NCBI RefSeq assembly: GCF_954871325.1 | Contig: NC_088775.1 | Location: forward strand, 19,197,561-19,261,560 | DNA: 64,000 nucleotides | Origin: Gordionus sp. m RMFG-2023 | Lineage: Eukaryota; Nematomorpha; Gordioida; Chordodea; Parachordodidae | Direction of reading: 5' to 3' | Shown here: in pieces, positions 47,301-52,784 of the stretch | Position numbering within the stretch: position 1 is the stretch's first letter | Layout of the letters: each line of letters opens with the position of its first letter | Notes under the pieces: generated by a model | The model's input: the letters and a program-made list of their open reading frames with translations, nothing else | Told to the model about the DNA's origin: nothing | The model's database searches: none | Program-made: the position numbers and the translations under genes

Positions 47301-47555
47301 AACAAATTTGATTAATATGTTACGAAGTTTTTCCTGACCCACTTGGTCCCATTATAGCATTAATTCCAATATCAAAATACCCACTATTAGTAAATTAAAT
47401 TAAATTATACGATAAATATACCTTATATTATGCAATAAAGTAATGGGACTTTTGTGAAATTTATGAATTGTAAAAGAAATGTCAAAAAATGATAGTCTTT
47501 TGCGTTTGAATTTTATCTTTTTAAAATCTTGATTTTTTAAATTTTTTAAATCCAT
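8163..47555 (-). CDS. ABCG2-like: ABCG2-type half ABC transporter, complete 17-exon gene
   Basis: Membrane ATP-binding cassette half-transporter of the ABCG (White/ABCG2) family; such proteins dimerise and use ATP to export lipids, steroids or foreign compounds. Coding exons, high to low coordinate: 47555-47422, 47383-47324, 47280-47163, 47123-46971, 40229-40072, 38924-38773, 38638-38561, 38142-37964, 37271-37035, 28981-28916, 28872-28787, 28358-28269, 28216-28092, 21229-21075, 9325-9236, 9094-8994, 8310-8163. They sum to 2,130 nt and encode 709 residues (human ABCG2 has 655). Walker A GPSGSGKT is at 57-64, Q-loop Gln104, signature VSGGQ 164-168, Walker B ILFLDE 184-189, H-loop His221, and the ABCG2-typical [11 protein letters not shown] follows at about 266-276. 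Membrane segments lie near 440-461, 475-498, 522-546, 552-576, 586-606 and 684-702. Residues matching ABCG2 Asn436, Phe439 and Arg482 are present (Asn484, Phe487, Arg513). The linker (about 285-420) is longer and more charged than usual. No stop or frame break is seen. Family is secure; orthology to ABCG2 itself and the substrate are inference. Confidence 0.93.
8375..8770. repeat. GGCCCGA-type dispersed repeat copy (intron 16)
   Basis: Short degenerate words such as GACCCGGACCC and GGTTTCGGGCCTAACGCAGGTCTGC with an AT-rich middle. Same family as 14.35-14.75, 15.31-15.70, 21.58-21.93 and 27.97-28.04 kb. No coding capacity seen. Confidence 0.5.
8994..9094 (-). CDS. ABCG2-like: ABCG exon 16 (extracellular loop)
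   Basis: Residues 628-660. Encodes [13 protein letters not shown] and an Asn/Thr-rich loop with one N-T-S sequon at Asn650. It aligns to ABCG2 ALQHNEFLGQNFC. Acceptor ATCAG|GCTTTC; donor CATTG|GTATTA splits Cys661. Confidence 0.9.
9236..9325 (-). CDS. ABCG2-like: ABCG exon 15 (segment 5 end, extracellular loop start)
   Basis: Residues 598-627. Encodes [20 protein letters not shown], matching ABCG2 IFSGLLVNLTTIASWLSWLQ. Phe602-Phe603 sit where ABCG2 has its di-leucine plug. Acceptor ACAAG|GTATTT, donor CAT|GTAAGT. The exon lies 11.7 kb from exon 14. Confidence 0.9.
9505..9726. repeat. MITE with TTAACAACACTA terminus
   Basis: About 220 bp. Both ends carry AAACGGCTC / GAGCCATTTAACAACACTA in inverted order, and inner copies of GAGCCGATTTTTAAAAACGGC. 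The core TAGATGGCACAAAGGT recurs at 49.98 kb. The terminal motif matches the hAT-like element at 52.04-57.11 kb, so it is probably a non-autonomous hAT derivative. Confidence 0.6.
9775..10147 (+). repeat. LTR-like fossil repeat, copy 1
   Basis: About 370 bp, repeated at 19,805-20,162. Contains AATAAAGGAAGCCAT and ends ...TTCAACA, after which the copies diverge; TGGTGTCAAAGG follows directly, in the place of a primer-binding site. This pattern fits a long terminal repeat of an old retroelement. No matching internal genes are recognised, so it is called only a broken fossil of unknown family. Confidence 0.4.
10290..13020. repeat. Purine-biased block with diverged tandem repeats (intron 14)
   Basis: The plus strand is rich in A and G for 2.7 kb, unlike its neighbours. 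Tandem structure is visible: a 54-bp unit twice at 11,988-12,095, a diverged unit of about 170 bp at 11,955-12,340, and units of about 150-210 bp at 12,350-12,960 sharing AAGCGACTAG and TTAGAGGAGAATG-like words. No convincing coding frame on either strand. Confidence 0.5.
13051..13121 (+). tRNA. tRNA-like sequence (pseudo-tRNA or SINE head)
   Basis: Has an A-box-like TGGCCTAATCGG and a perfect B-box GGTTCGAATCC (13,100-13,110), with a T-arm stem. The order resembles an arginine tRNA. However the anticodon arm is one base short and mispaired and the acceptor ends do not pair, so it is unlikely to be a working tRNA. Confidence 0.45.
13373..14950. repeat. Three copies of a roughly 130-bp repeat, with a GGCCCGA repeat between
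   Basis: A segment containing ACAAGGAGTGCTTTG and ATAATCTAATAAATA occurs at 13,373-13,500, 13,727-13,860 and 14,810-14,945 in the same orientation. A GGCCCGA-type repeat occupies about 14,346-14,760. No gene seen. Confidence 0.55.
15313..15705. repeat. GGCCCGA-type repeat inserted in the S1 TIR
   Basis: Interrupts the inverted repeat of S1 exactly, between two CAAAATT direct copies that look like a target duplication. Rich in GGCCCGGCCC and GGGCCGGGCC words; inner end GATGCAGATCACTA. The copy at 21,578-21,929 is inverted relative to it. Confidence 0.65.
16285..16595. repeat. Two-copy tandem repeat inside S1
   Basis: A unit of about 145 bp with GGTAGCRCATTTACTTTC and GGCCAGTAGCAGTTTACGG occurs twice in direct orientation. 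No coding capacity. Confidence 0.65.
18930..19790 (-). mobile_element. Reverse-transcriptase relic (QLGFG / LDDG type)
   Basis: On the minus strand, pieces in shifting frames read [17 protein letters not shown] (about 19.33 kb) and [16 protein letters not shown] (about 19.0 kb), matching the reverse transcriptases whose motifs are QLGxG...EAAxHA and WYLDDGT. Upstream [13 protein letters not shown] near 19.55 kb probably belongs. Strongly decayed, with stops throughout. Probably non-LTR; exact class not determined. Confidence 0.45.
19805..20162 (+). repeat. LTR-like fossil repeat, copy 2
   Basis: Direct copy of 9,775-10,147, ending at the same CA, then followed by different sequence, as expected of a solo long terminal repeat. 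Old and broken; family unknown. Confidence 0.4.
20163..20640. other. Possible small element with GTTCC-rich ends
   Basis: Left side reads GTTCCGTTATGGAACGTTCC and right side GGAGCGTTCCGGGGAGGTAG, an imperfect inverted arrangement around an AT core. Could be a small non-autonomous element that landed at the end of the LTR-like repeat. Weak. Confidence 0.3.
21075..21229 (-). CDS. ABCG2-like: ABCG exon 14 (membrane segments 4 and 5)
   Basis: Residues 546-597. Starts [12 protein letters not shown] and ends in LLFVFMM, matching ABCG2 from GLKPKADAFF to CFVFMM. Acceptor CGCAG|GTTTAA, donor ATG|GTAATA. A transposon end lies only about 25 bp from the acceptor. Confidence 0.92.
21578..21929. repeat. 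GGCCCGA-type repeat inserted in S2
   Basis: Inverted copy of 15,313-15,705: begins GTGATCTGCATCAGGCC, has CCCGACCCGGCCCGA words, ends GTCAGATCTCTAATA. Confidence 0.6.
23907..24997 (+). pseudogene. Transposase of S3, N-terminal half
   Basis: Open from the ATG at 23907 to 24737 (276 codons), then, after a frameshift near 24,735, from about 24,737 to 24,997. The first part has paired cysteines (CNSCRYQL) as in a small zinc-binding site, a lysine-rich stretch and a helix-turn-helix-like region. The end FAELRPKNC joined in the next frame to [20 protein letters not shown] is a hallmark of this transposase family, followed by [13 protein letters not shown] binding of the TIRs is the likely role. 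Confidence 0.75.
25244..26161 (+). pseudogene. Transposase of S3, C-terminal catalytic half
   Basis: 305-codon frame. Contains [17 protein letters not shown] (an Asp motif of an RNase H-like fold), [19 protein letters not shown] and [14 protein letters not shown], the most conserved block of the family and present also in S1. A C-terminal half with [11 protein letters not shown] and [14 protein letters not shown] follows. The preceding 25.0-25.24 kb holds further transposase words (LDYSENY near 25.18 kb, likely first Asp) in broken frames, so at least three breaks exist and the copy is dead. Confidence 0.78.
27966..28045. repeat. Short GGCCCGA-type repeat fragment
   Basis: GGCTGGCCCGAACCG and TTCGGCCCGGCA words directly after the S2 end, just downstream (in gene sense) of exon 13. 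Confidence 0.45.
28092..28216 (-). CDS. ABCG2-like: ABCG exon 13 (coupling region and segment 3)
   Basis: Residues 504-545. Encodes [20 protein letters not shown], the counterpart of ABCG2 EYISGYYRVSSYFLGKLLSD, with Arg513 at the Arg482 position; membrane segment 3 follows. Acceptor ATTAG|TTACGA, donor ATAG|GTAAAA opens 6.9-kb intron 13. Confidence 0.94.
28269..28358 (-). CDS. ABCG2-like: ABCG exon 12 (membrane segment 2)
   Basis: Residues 474-503. Encodes [20 protein letters not shown] and then the ERSTF motif. Asn484 and Phe487 align to ABCG2 substrate-cavity residues Asn436 and Phe439. Acceptor TGCAG|GGTTGG; donor CCT|GTAAGT is a near-consensus site. Confidence 0.93.
28787..28872 (-). CDS. 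ABCG2-like: ABCG exon 11 (membrane segment 1)
   Basis: Residues 446-473. Hydrophobic segment followed by [17 protein letters not shown], matching ABCG2 GAIYFGLKNDSTGIQN. Acceptor ATTAG|GCAATA, donor AATAG|GTTAGA. The distance from NPQ in exon 10 to IYF here equals that in ABCG2. Confidence 0.93.
28916..28981 (-). CDS. ABCG2-like: ABCG exon 10 (elbow before membrane segment 1)
   Basis: Residues 424-445. Encodes [20 protein letters not shown], which aligns without gaps to the ABCG2 RWVSKRSFKNLLGNPQ segment. Acceptor TTTAG|TTTAAA, donor CAT|GTTATT. Found 8 kb from exon 9, across intron 9. Confidence 0.88.
29500..30075 (-). mobile_element. LINE family A, inverted 5' piece with endonuclease
   Basis: On the minus strand, [13 protein letters not shown] (about 29.80-29.76 kb) is the GDFN motif of the APE-type endonuclease, and SQIDLILSN plus [12 protein letters not shown] (about 29.63-29.53 kb) are its end motifs, with stops and frameshifts. 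It faces away from the plus-strand piece starting at 30,076, and both contain the same stretch around TTCTATAGAAGTAACTAC. Confidence 0.7.
30981..31600. repeat. 311-bp direct tandem duplication within the hAT element
   Basis: The segment with CCATGATAGTTATCTTCTAG at about 31,006 repeats at about 31,317 with only a few differences over some 300 bp. No coding content. Confidence 0.85.
32150..32690 (-). pseudogene. hAT transposase relic
   Basis: Minus-strand frames read [19 protein letters not shown] (about 32.58-32.52 kb) and then [14 protein letters not shown] and HFPLIL.YFNKINV (about 32.38-32.30 kb). These match the hAT subgroup with YHTVxHxxSYxSLD and TDASNKGNxKxFP. Stops and frame changes make it inactive. 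Confidence 0.65.
32905..33240. repeat. 25-bp minisatellite within the hAT element
   Basis: About 13 copies of a unit of the form ATTTTGAAAAATAGTTGGCT with ATTTT spacer, slightly varied. Uniform repeats without spacers, so not CRISPR. Confidence 0.9.
35301..37034. other. Intron 9 remainder, AT-rich
   Basis: No coding pattern or clear repeat identified between the LINE tail and exon 9. Confidence 0.4.
37035..37271 (-). CDS. ABCG2-like: ABCG exon 9 (basic linker to connecting helix)
   Basis: Residues 345-423. Ser/Asn-rich linker, a VKKKK cluster, and then LYPTSFFNQ, matching the ABCG2 YTTSFCHQ segment at the start of the connecting helix. Acceptor AATAG|TTAGCA, donor CAG|GTTATA, both in phase 0. 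The linker is longer than in ABCG2. Confidence 0.86.
37964..38142 (-). CDS. ABCG2-like: ABCG exon 8 (acidic linker)
   Basis: Residues 285-344. Acidic linker with the run DDEEELD, then [13 protein letters not shown], resembling the ABCG2 segment before the connecting helix. The acceptor TTGAG|AA is the only one that fits exon 7 phase and keeps the frame open; it is the least certain splice site of the gene. Donor GAA|GTATAA. Confidence 0.8.
38561..38638 (-). CDS. ABCG2-like: ABCG exon 7 (end of nucleotide-binding domain)
   Basis: Residues 259-284. Encodes [19 protein letters not shown], the conserved NPADFxLD segment that closes the nucleotide-binding domain in ABCG2-type proteins. Acceptor CAAG|GATTT, donor ATAG|GTTTAT. 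Confidence 0.94.
38773..38924 (-). CDS. ABCG2-like: ABCG exon 6 (H-loop)
   Basis: Residues 208-258. Contains [13 protein letters not shown] with the switch histidine His221, then [14 protein letters not shown], the ABCG hallmark strand and turn. Acceptor TTTAG|ATTG, donor CTAG|GTATTT. Phase fits exons 5 and 7. Confidence 0.94.
38925..40071. other. Intron 5, AT-rich
   Basis: 1.1-kb intron with two short C-rich tracts near 39.16 and 39.29 kb (CCCCCACCCCCC and CCCCTACCCTCC). Nothing else recognised. Confidence 0.4.
40072..40229 (-). CDS. ABCG2-like: ABCG exon 5 (signature, Walker B, D-loop)
   Basis: Residues 156-207. Contains [10 protein letters not shown] (ABC signature, 164-168), the Walker B ILFLDEP and the D-loop SGLDAST. 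These are the most conserved residues of the cassette and all catalytic positions are intact. Acceptor TTTAG|GTAGGT, donor AAAAG|GTATAC; ends in phase 2. Confidence 0.95.
41590..42700 (+). pseudogene. hAT-type transposase relic 1 (intron 4)
   Basis: Plus-strand pieces read [22 protein letters not shown] near 41.64 kb in the position of the hAT C-H-x-L-N block, [18 protein letters not shown] near 41.76 kb, and at 42.54-42.66 kb [17 protein letters not shown] followed in another frame by QATSTST and ICPKNLNKI, matching the hAT dimerisation domain (ELPxLxxxAxxxLxxxATS...ENLNxI). Several stops; no ends or target duplication found. Confidence 0.55.
42775..44040. other. Intron 4 segment with GCCGCC-bearing repeats and a MITE fragment
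   Basis: CGGTGCCTCGATTTACGCCGCC at 42.78 kb and a GC-rich patch at 43.94-44.03 kb (GCGCCGCCGTCTACACGG) stand out from the AT background; a related patch occurs at 45.31-45.42 kb. 43,255-43,440 matches the TAAGATTTTGGCCAAA / TTTCTGCCAT MITE seen at 50.80 kb. Confidence 0.4.
44160..45010 (+). pseudogene. hAT-type transposase relic 2 (intron 4)
   Basis: A piece at 44.83-44.93 kb reads [20 protein letters not shown] then VTSIFNE, the hAT C-terminal dimerisation pattern. An upstream open stretch at about 44.18-44.36 kb is not recognised. Old and broken; tentative. Confidence 0.4.
46090..46315. repeat. Small MITE-like repeat, GGGGGCCC/GGGGCTC type
   Basis: GGTGTCACTCGCCATTACAA and GGGGCTCTTTAAATTTTTC with a C-tract at the right end; related to 5205-5345 and 6575-6715. 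An internal ACATTATCCAAAATTA-like unit is duplicated. Confidence 0.5.
46971..47123 (-). CDS. ABCG2-like: ABCG exon 4 (start of helical subdomain)
   Basis: Residues 105-155. Starts [20 protein letters not shown], matching the ABCG pattern D-x-L-x-x-x-L-T-V-x-E-x-L-x-F-S-A-x-L-R-L-P, and continues into RLP and the helix before the signature motif. 51 whole codons; donor AAG|GTTTAT opens the 6.7-kb intron 4. Confidence 0.92.
47163..47280 (-). CDS. ABCG2-like: ABCG exon 3 (through Q-loop)
   Basis: Residues 65-104. Contains the ABCG strand [16 protein letters not shown] and ends in GYVVQ, whose Gln104 is the Q-loop glutamine. Acceptor TATAG|A, donor CAA|GTATAT; ends in phase 0. Confidence 0.92.
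47324..47383 (-). CDS. ABCG2-like: ABCG exon 2 (Walker A)
   Basis: Residues 45-65. Carries [20 protein letters not shown], the canonical ABCG run into the Walker A phosphate-binding loop (GPSGSGKT, 57-64). Acceptor AATAG|T, donor TTC|GTAACA. The 38-bp intron 1 before it is very short. Confidence 0.92.
47422..47555 (-). CDS. ABCG2-like: ABCG exon 1 (start codon, N-terminus)
   Basis: Encodes residues 1-44 plus two bases. The ATG at 47555 is the first in frame after an upstream TAG, and the start is lysine-rich. The [10 protein letters not shown] stretch and TLLHNI match the strand that leads into the nucleotide-binding domain of ABCG proteins. Donor is AAG|GTATAT. A further 5' non-coding exon cannot be excluded. 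Confidence 0.85.
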
Positions 47556-48590
47556 TTTTATAGGATTGATTATTAACTATTTTGCATTATGCAATATTTT
47601 ATTTAATTTCATTTTTATAGTTTTTATTTATATATTAAATATCTTTTTAAATTGTAAAATTATATTATTTAATTGTCTTTATATACTTCATGTTTTTTAA
47701 CACATAGACATTAAAGGCCATCGCTCCGGTTACCCTTATTGTAAATTAATGGTATTCTTTTACTTATATATATATTCAATACAATCATTTCTTTTACCTT
47801 TTACCTTTTTATTTTATTAATTTATATTTTCTCAATGATTGTAATAAATCACATAATTTTAAAATAATTGTAAAATAAAAGATCCTAAAATGTTTTATCA
47901 AATAAAAAAAGGTCTATTTGCCAAATCTCGAGCCTTACATAATAATATTTTGGCTAAAATCTTAATCGAACCGTTTTTAAAAATTTACCTAAATTGGGAT
48001 TTTTAAAAACACAAATGACTACGCATGATAATCAAAAAATATTTATCAACATAAATAAATGAATGAATTGACAGAAGTAGTTATATTATATGACATGAAC
48101 AAACAAAATTAATATTCTAATATAAGGAATATAAATCACACTGAAATCAAATGTCACACTCCCCTTATCCCTACTCATTACTATAACTTCCATCCCATAA
48201 GACGGTTACTACCACTGGTAGCTTCATATAATTATTGTTCTTTCTAAGTTTCGAGCTCTATCACTAACATTAATAGCATTGGCTATTTAGTTCCGTGAGT
48301 TTCCTCCAGTTGTAGATCCCCCACGTAATATAAATCGCGCCTGAGTCAAGAATAACAATATTGATCGACTGCTTCATCCATAGATTCCACCGGTGTTGAT
48401 TACAACTATATACATAGATTGCTCCAATATTGAGCTCACCCTTATCCATTTTCAGTTTTTGGTTTAGCCGCTCCATTCGATATTTCCCAATGATTATTAA
48501 CTGTAAGAAAGTAAAAAATATACGCTAAATTTGAATTTATTAACACTTTATTAATTGGATAAAATTACATTATACTCTCGTAACTATATA
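47556..48590. other. Upstream flank of the ABCG gene
   Basis: Would hold the promoter and 5' UTR on the minus strand, but no TATA or initiator can be singled out in this composition. 47.9-48.0 kb carries a MITE fragment (GCCAAATCTCGAG, GGCTAAAATCTTAATCG). An open frame at 48,270-48,476 is unrecognised. Confidence 0.4.
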
Positions 48591-48594
48591 TTTT

Positions 48595-48960
48595 AGTGTT
48601 GTTAATCGACTGAGTCTAAGTTTTGGGTCGAAAAAATCGACCCAAACTGACTTGAATTATGAATTCGAGTCGTGAACTCAAGTCGAATCAAGTCGTGAAC
48701 TCAAGTCGACTCAAGTCGTGAACTCAAGTCGTGAACTCAAGTCGAATCAATCGTGAACTCAAGTCGACTCAAGTCGTGAACTCAAGTCGACTCAAGTCGT
48801 GAACTCAAGTCGACTCAAGTCGTGAACTCAAGTCGACTCAAGTCGTGAACTCAAGTCGACTCAAGTCGTGAACTCAAGTCGTGAACTCAAGTCGACTCAT
48901 GTCGTGAACTCAAGTCGTGAACAAGTCGTGAACTCAAGTCTATATACTTGAGTCGACTAG
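48595..48960. repeat. GTCGACTCAAGTCGTGAACTCAA satellite
   Basis: About 15 copies of a unit near 23 bp built from CTCAAGTCG and GTGAACTCAAGTCGA words. The array begins just after AGTGTTGTTAATCGACT, the terminal motif of the hAT-like MITEs. Confidence 0.9.
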
Positions 48961-49565
48961 AGGACGAATATTTCAAATTAATTATTAATAATTAAGATTT
49001 GTTCTGTTTTTTACATTTTTTTATCTTAGACTTCCAACTTGAGATTTAAATAGGAATTGTATACTTTAGTCAACTAGAAGACGAATATTTCAAATTAGTT
49101 ATTATTAATTAAGATATTTGTTGTTCATTACTTTTTTTTTATTTTAGACTTCCAACTTGAGTTGCAAATAGGAATTATATACTTGAGTCGACTAGAGGAC
49201 AAATAGTTTTCTATGAACTTGAGTCGACTAGAGGACGAATATTTCAAATTAGTTTTTATTTATTAAGATATTTGTTCTGTTTTTTACATTTATTTACTTT
49301 AGACTTCCAACTTGAGTTATGAATACAAAATATATATTTGAGTCGACTAGAGGACGAATAGTTATACTTATATGATATGGACGTGAGTCGACTAGAGGAC
49401 GAATATTTCAAATTTTATTAATTAAGATATTTGTGATCTATTTTTTACATTTATTTACTTTAGACTTTCAACTTGACCATGAATACGAAATATATAATTG
49501 AGTCGACTAAAGGACGAATATTTCAAATTAGTTATTATTAATTAATTCATTTGTTCTGTTTTTAC
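48945..49565. repeat. Second array, unit about 120-160 bp
   Basis: Five units starting GAGTCGACTAGAGGACGAATA followed by AAATTAGTTATTATTAATTA and TTTAGACTTCCAACTTGAG. They continue directly from the short satellite and share its GAGTCGACT core. Confidence 0.85.
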
Positions 49566-49852
49566 ACAGGATAATTATAATAACCAATATTGTTTGTTAG
49601 CTGTTTTAATTTTCCACCTATTAAAATAAGCTTAAAATTTTAATGTAATGTGCAGATACACATGGTATGTGTACCTGGACCACCTGCTAAAACACAGTTT
49701 TTAGGTCGTAAGAAAGCAAATCTACTCAGACCTAACTGTATATCGTTATGAGTCTCTCTAAAGTGAATGAAAAGTTCTTTAATATTACATATTAGCCTTT
49801 TCTGCACTTGATATTTTCCTATTTACATATAAAATTATTTTTGCCTGCATAA

Positions 49853-50107
49853 GTAGTGTTGTTAATTGGTTGGTTGTCTAGAGCCCAGACCCGGTGTTTG
49901 GATCTAAAATATCGACAAAACCTGCTCTGAGCACGAATTCCGAGCATAGACCCGGCGTTCAGACCCAAGGTCCAGATCCGGATAGATGGCACAAAGGTTT
50001 AGACATCTATTATCGAAAACTCGATGCTTAGACATTTGTTTTCTGGTTAAAATATTGATTGAGCCTTTTTTAAAAATCGGCTCAAAAAGAGCCGTTTAAC
50101 AATACTA
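49853..50107. repeat. hAT-like MITE, about 255 bp
   Basis: Begins TAGTGTTGTTAATTGG and ends CCGTTTAACAATACTA. Contains GATAGATGGCACAAAGGT shared with the MITE at 9.6 kb, and GGTCCAGATCCGG-like words. Confidence 0.6.
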
Positions 50108-52035
50108 ATGGAAATCCTGTTCACATTATTTAATAAATATATATTTTATTATATCATTAAAAACAAACTCCCTTTTTTGCTTAAAAATACAGCTAAAGCA
50201 TTATAGGTAAACCGAATGTTAAAGACTCAATTTGGCGCCAATTTTTATTATTTTTTGATAGCCCTTTAGAGAATATTTTTACTTACAATATGATATATAA
50301 TTAGTTTTTGAGATATAAGCATTTTAAAAATTTTACAGATTTGAGCCCCTATATCTCAAGAACCAGGTGTTATTGCGAGCTAAAATAAACGGCTTTCTCA
50401 TTTATTTACCCTTCTAAATAATTCCAGAAAAAATGAAATAAAGGCGTGGATAAAATTTAATTTTAACTATTTTATATAATTATTTTTTTTGCAAAGTCCT
50501 GTCTGATACATTTTTTATTTTATTTATTTTATAAACAGACTAAGTTTGATCATGTTTTTTTTCAAATAATATTTTATTTTTTGTTTATAAATTTTTTTAT
50601 GTACATGATGAGAATTTATTTTTTAGGTATAGAAATCATTTTTTGGTTGTTGCTATTGTATTATTTTTTTATAATATTGTTTATTTAAAAAAAAGCTTTT
50701 CTATAATTCAAAGATTCAAACATTAATAAATCTAAGAAGTAATTATGGTCTGATCAGCAAATTCTTGAATAATATAAGAGATATATAAAATAGTGATATT
50801 TTGGACGGCCTGATTAAGATTTTGGCCAAATTAATATTATGCAAGATTGGAGATTTGGCAAATAGAGGTAAAAACCTTTCTGCCATATATGTGTAAAATC
50901 TACAGGCTTACTAAATATAATTTTGGTTATAATCTTAATTGGGCCGTTCAACAATGCTAATATAAAACAGCTAAAAATTTATTATTAATACCTAATTTTC
51001 GCGAAGAGCTTAAATTCGAGCATAAATTTATTTGATCAAAATTATTCCTAAATAATTTAAAAGAGATATAGAACTTAGCTAAAAAGTTATCTAATATTTT
51101 TTAATTTTCAAGAAGACTCTTATTTAGGACACAATTTATTTCTTCTGCTAACTCAACAAATAAAAAGTTTTTAAATTTAATATTCTTATTTAAAATTTTT
51201 TACATAAAAAAATAAAAAATTCTTTGAATCTCCTACAAAAATACGAATCAAATCAAATATTTACATAATTCGTGTTTTCGAATCGAATAATTATATTATT
51301 CGTATTAGTACGAATTAAATAATTCCTTATTCGTATCCGTTCGAATAATGAAAACATTATTGGATTTGATTCATCGAATATTCGATGCCAAAAATTAAAT
51401 TCTTCAAAAATATATTCAAAAAGGATATTAAAATTTAATAAGTGATTTATAGATGTTGAAAAAAAAGTAAAAACTTTTCAAGGAACTTTTAAATAATTAA
51501 GAATCATGTCAAATATTTCTGGGTTTGAATATTTCTGAATAATTTGAAATATTAACAAATAATTTGGAATATTTAATTACGAATAATTTCTAATATTTAT
51601 AAATTATTTCAAATAATAAGAATAATTCGATCGAATAATAAATAGATAAAAAAAATATTCCACAGATAATATATTTTCTTTATTCGATTCGAATCAAATA
51701 ATTTTTTTATTCATAAAATACGAATCTTATGAAATAAAATCGAATAGTGAATAATTCGTTTTAGGTATAATTTTATTTTTTTGTTAAATTTTACTCAATT
51801 TTCTACAAAAGAAAATGATGATATTAAAGTTCGAATCCAATATACTAATACAGAATTTTATTTAAAAAAAATAGGGGTTTTGAAATCTTTATGATTCTAA
51901 AACGAGGAACGATTATATTTTCTTTAAAATAATTCTTTGTATTACACAATATTTATTTATTTTGTAAACATAAAATAACTTTTTAACATAATACAATAAA
52001 TAAGATACAATATATATATAAATAAAATATTTATA
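50108..52035. other. AT-rich intergenic sequence with one MITE fragment
   Basis: 50,797-50,958 is a MITE copy (GCCTGATTAAGATTTTGGCCAAA ... GGGCCGTTCAACAATGCTA, shown here in part). 51.25-51.75 kb is rich in CGAATAATT words, a degenerate simple repeat. No gene. Confidence 0.4.
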
Positions 52036-52590
52036 TACGCAAGTAGTGTTGTTAATCGGCTTAGCCTAGTTGGCTCGAACAGAGCTCATCCAAAATTTTG
52101 GTCGTTTTTCGACTCCAACTCAAAGTTTTGGTCGTTTTTTACGACTTCGACCCGAGTTCAAGCCAAAAAAAACGACTTCGACCCAAAGTATGGGTCGTTT
52201 TTTTCGACTCCGACCCAAGTCCAAGCCGAAAAAACGACCTCGACCCAAAATATGGATCGTTTTTTACGACTCCGACTCAAAATTTGGGTCGTATTTTTCG
52301 AACTTGAAGTTTAGATCGTATTTTTCGACTCCAACTCAAAGTTTGGGTGATTTTTCTGACTTAGACTCAAACATCGGGTCGTTTTATTCAATCCGACCCA
52401 AAATATGGATCGTTTTTTTTAAAGACGCCTTAAAGTTAGGGTTGCTTTTTTTCACCTAACCAAATATCTAGATCATTTTTTTCGACCAAAAGTCAAATAA
52501 CATTTAGTAGATATTAATATAATAGGCGGGAAAGTTACTTAAAGCTTCTTTAAATTATAATGCTCTGAATTAACTATTCATCATAGTTAT

Positions 52591-52784
52591 TGTTATGTTA
52601 ATCATTTTTTTTATTTATTTATTTTTTTTTCTCGGAATTATCAATATTATTTTTGATTATCGATTTTTGAAATTTATCAATTGATTATCGATTTTTCAGA
52701 AATTTATTATGATGTAAAAAGAAAAAGAATTTGAAAAAAATATAATAAAAATATAAGACGTAATAGAAAAAGGAAAATATTATA
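52591..52784 (+). repeat. Left LTR of the Ty3/gypsy-like fossil
   Basis: Starts TGTTATGTTAATC and ends GGAAAATATTATA; shares CTCGGAATTATCAATATTAT and TTATTATGATGTAAAAAG with the right LTR. Confidence 0.8.

Noticed and set aside
48270-48476. 69-codon minus-strand frame upstream of the ABCG gene
   Set aside because: No recognised motif, no splice signals or neighbours supporting it; kept only as an unrecognised frame.
52070-52459. 129-codon open frame rich in Arg, Pro, Lys
   Set aside because: It is the translation of GGGTCG/CGACTCC repeat units in the palindrome arm; equivalent frames appear in several phases and on the other arm (56,824-57,179).
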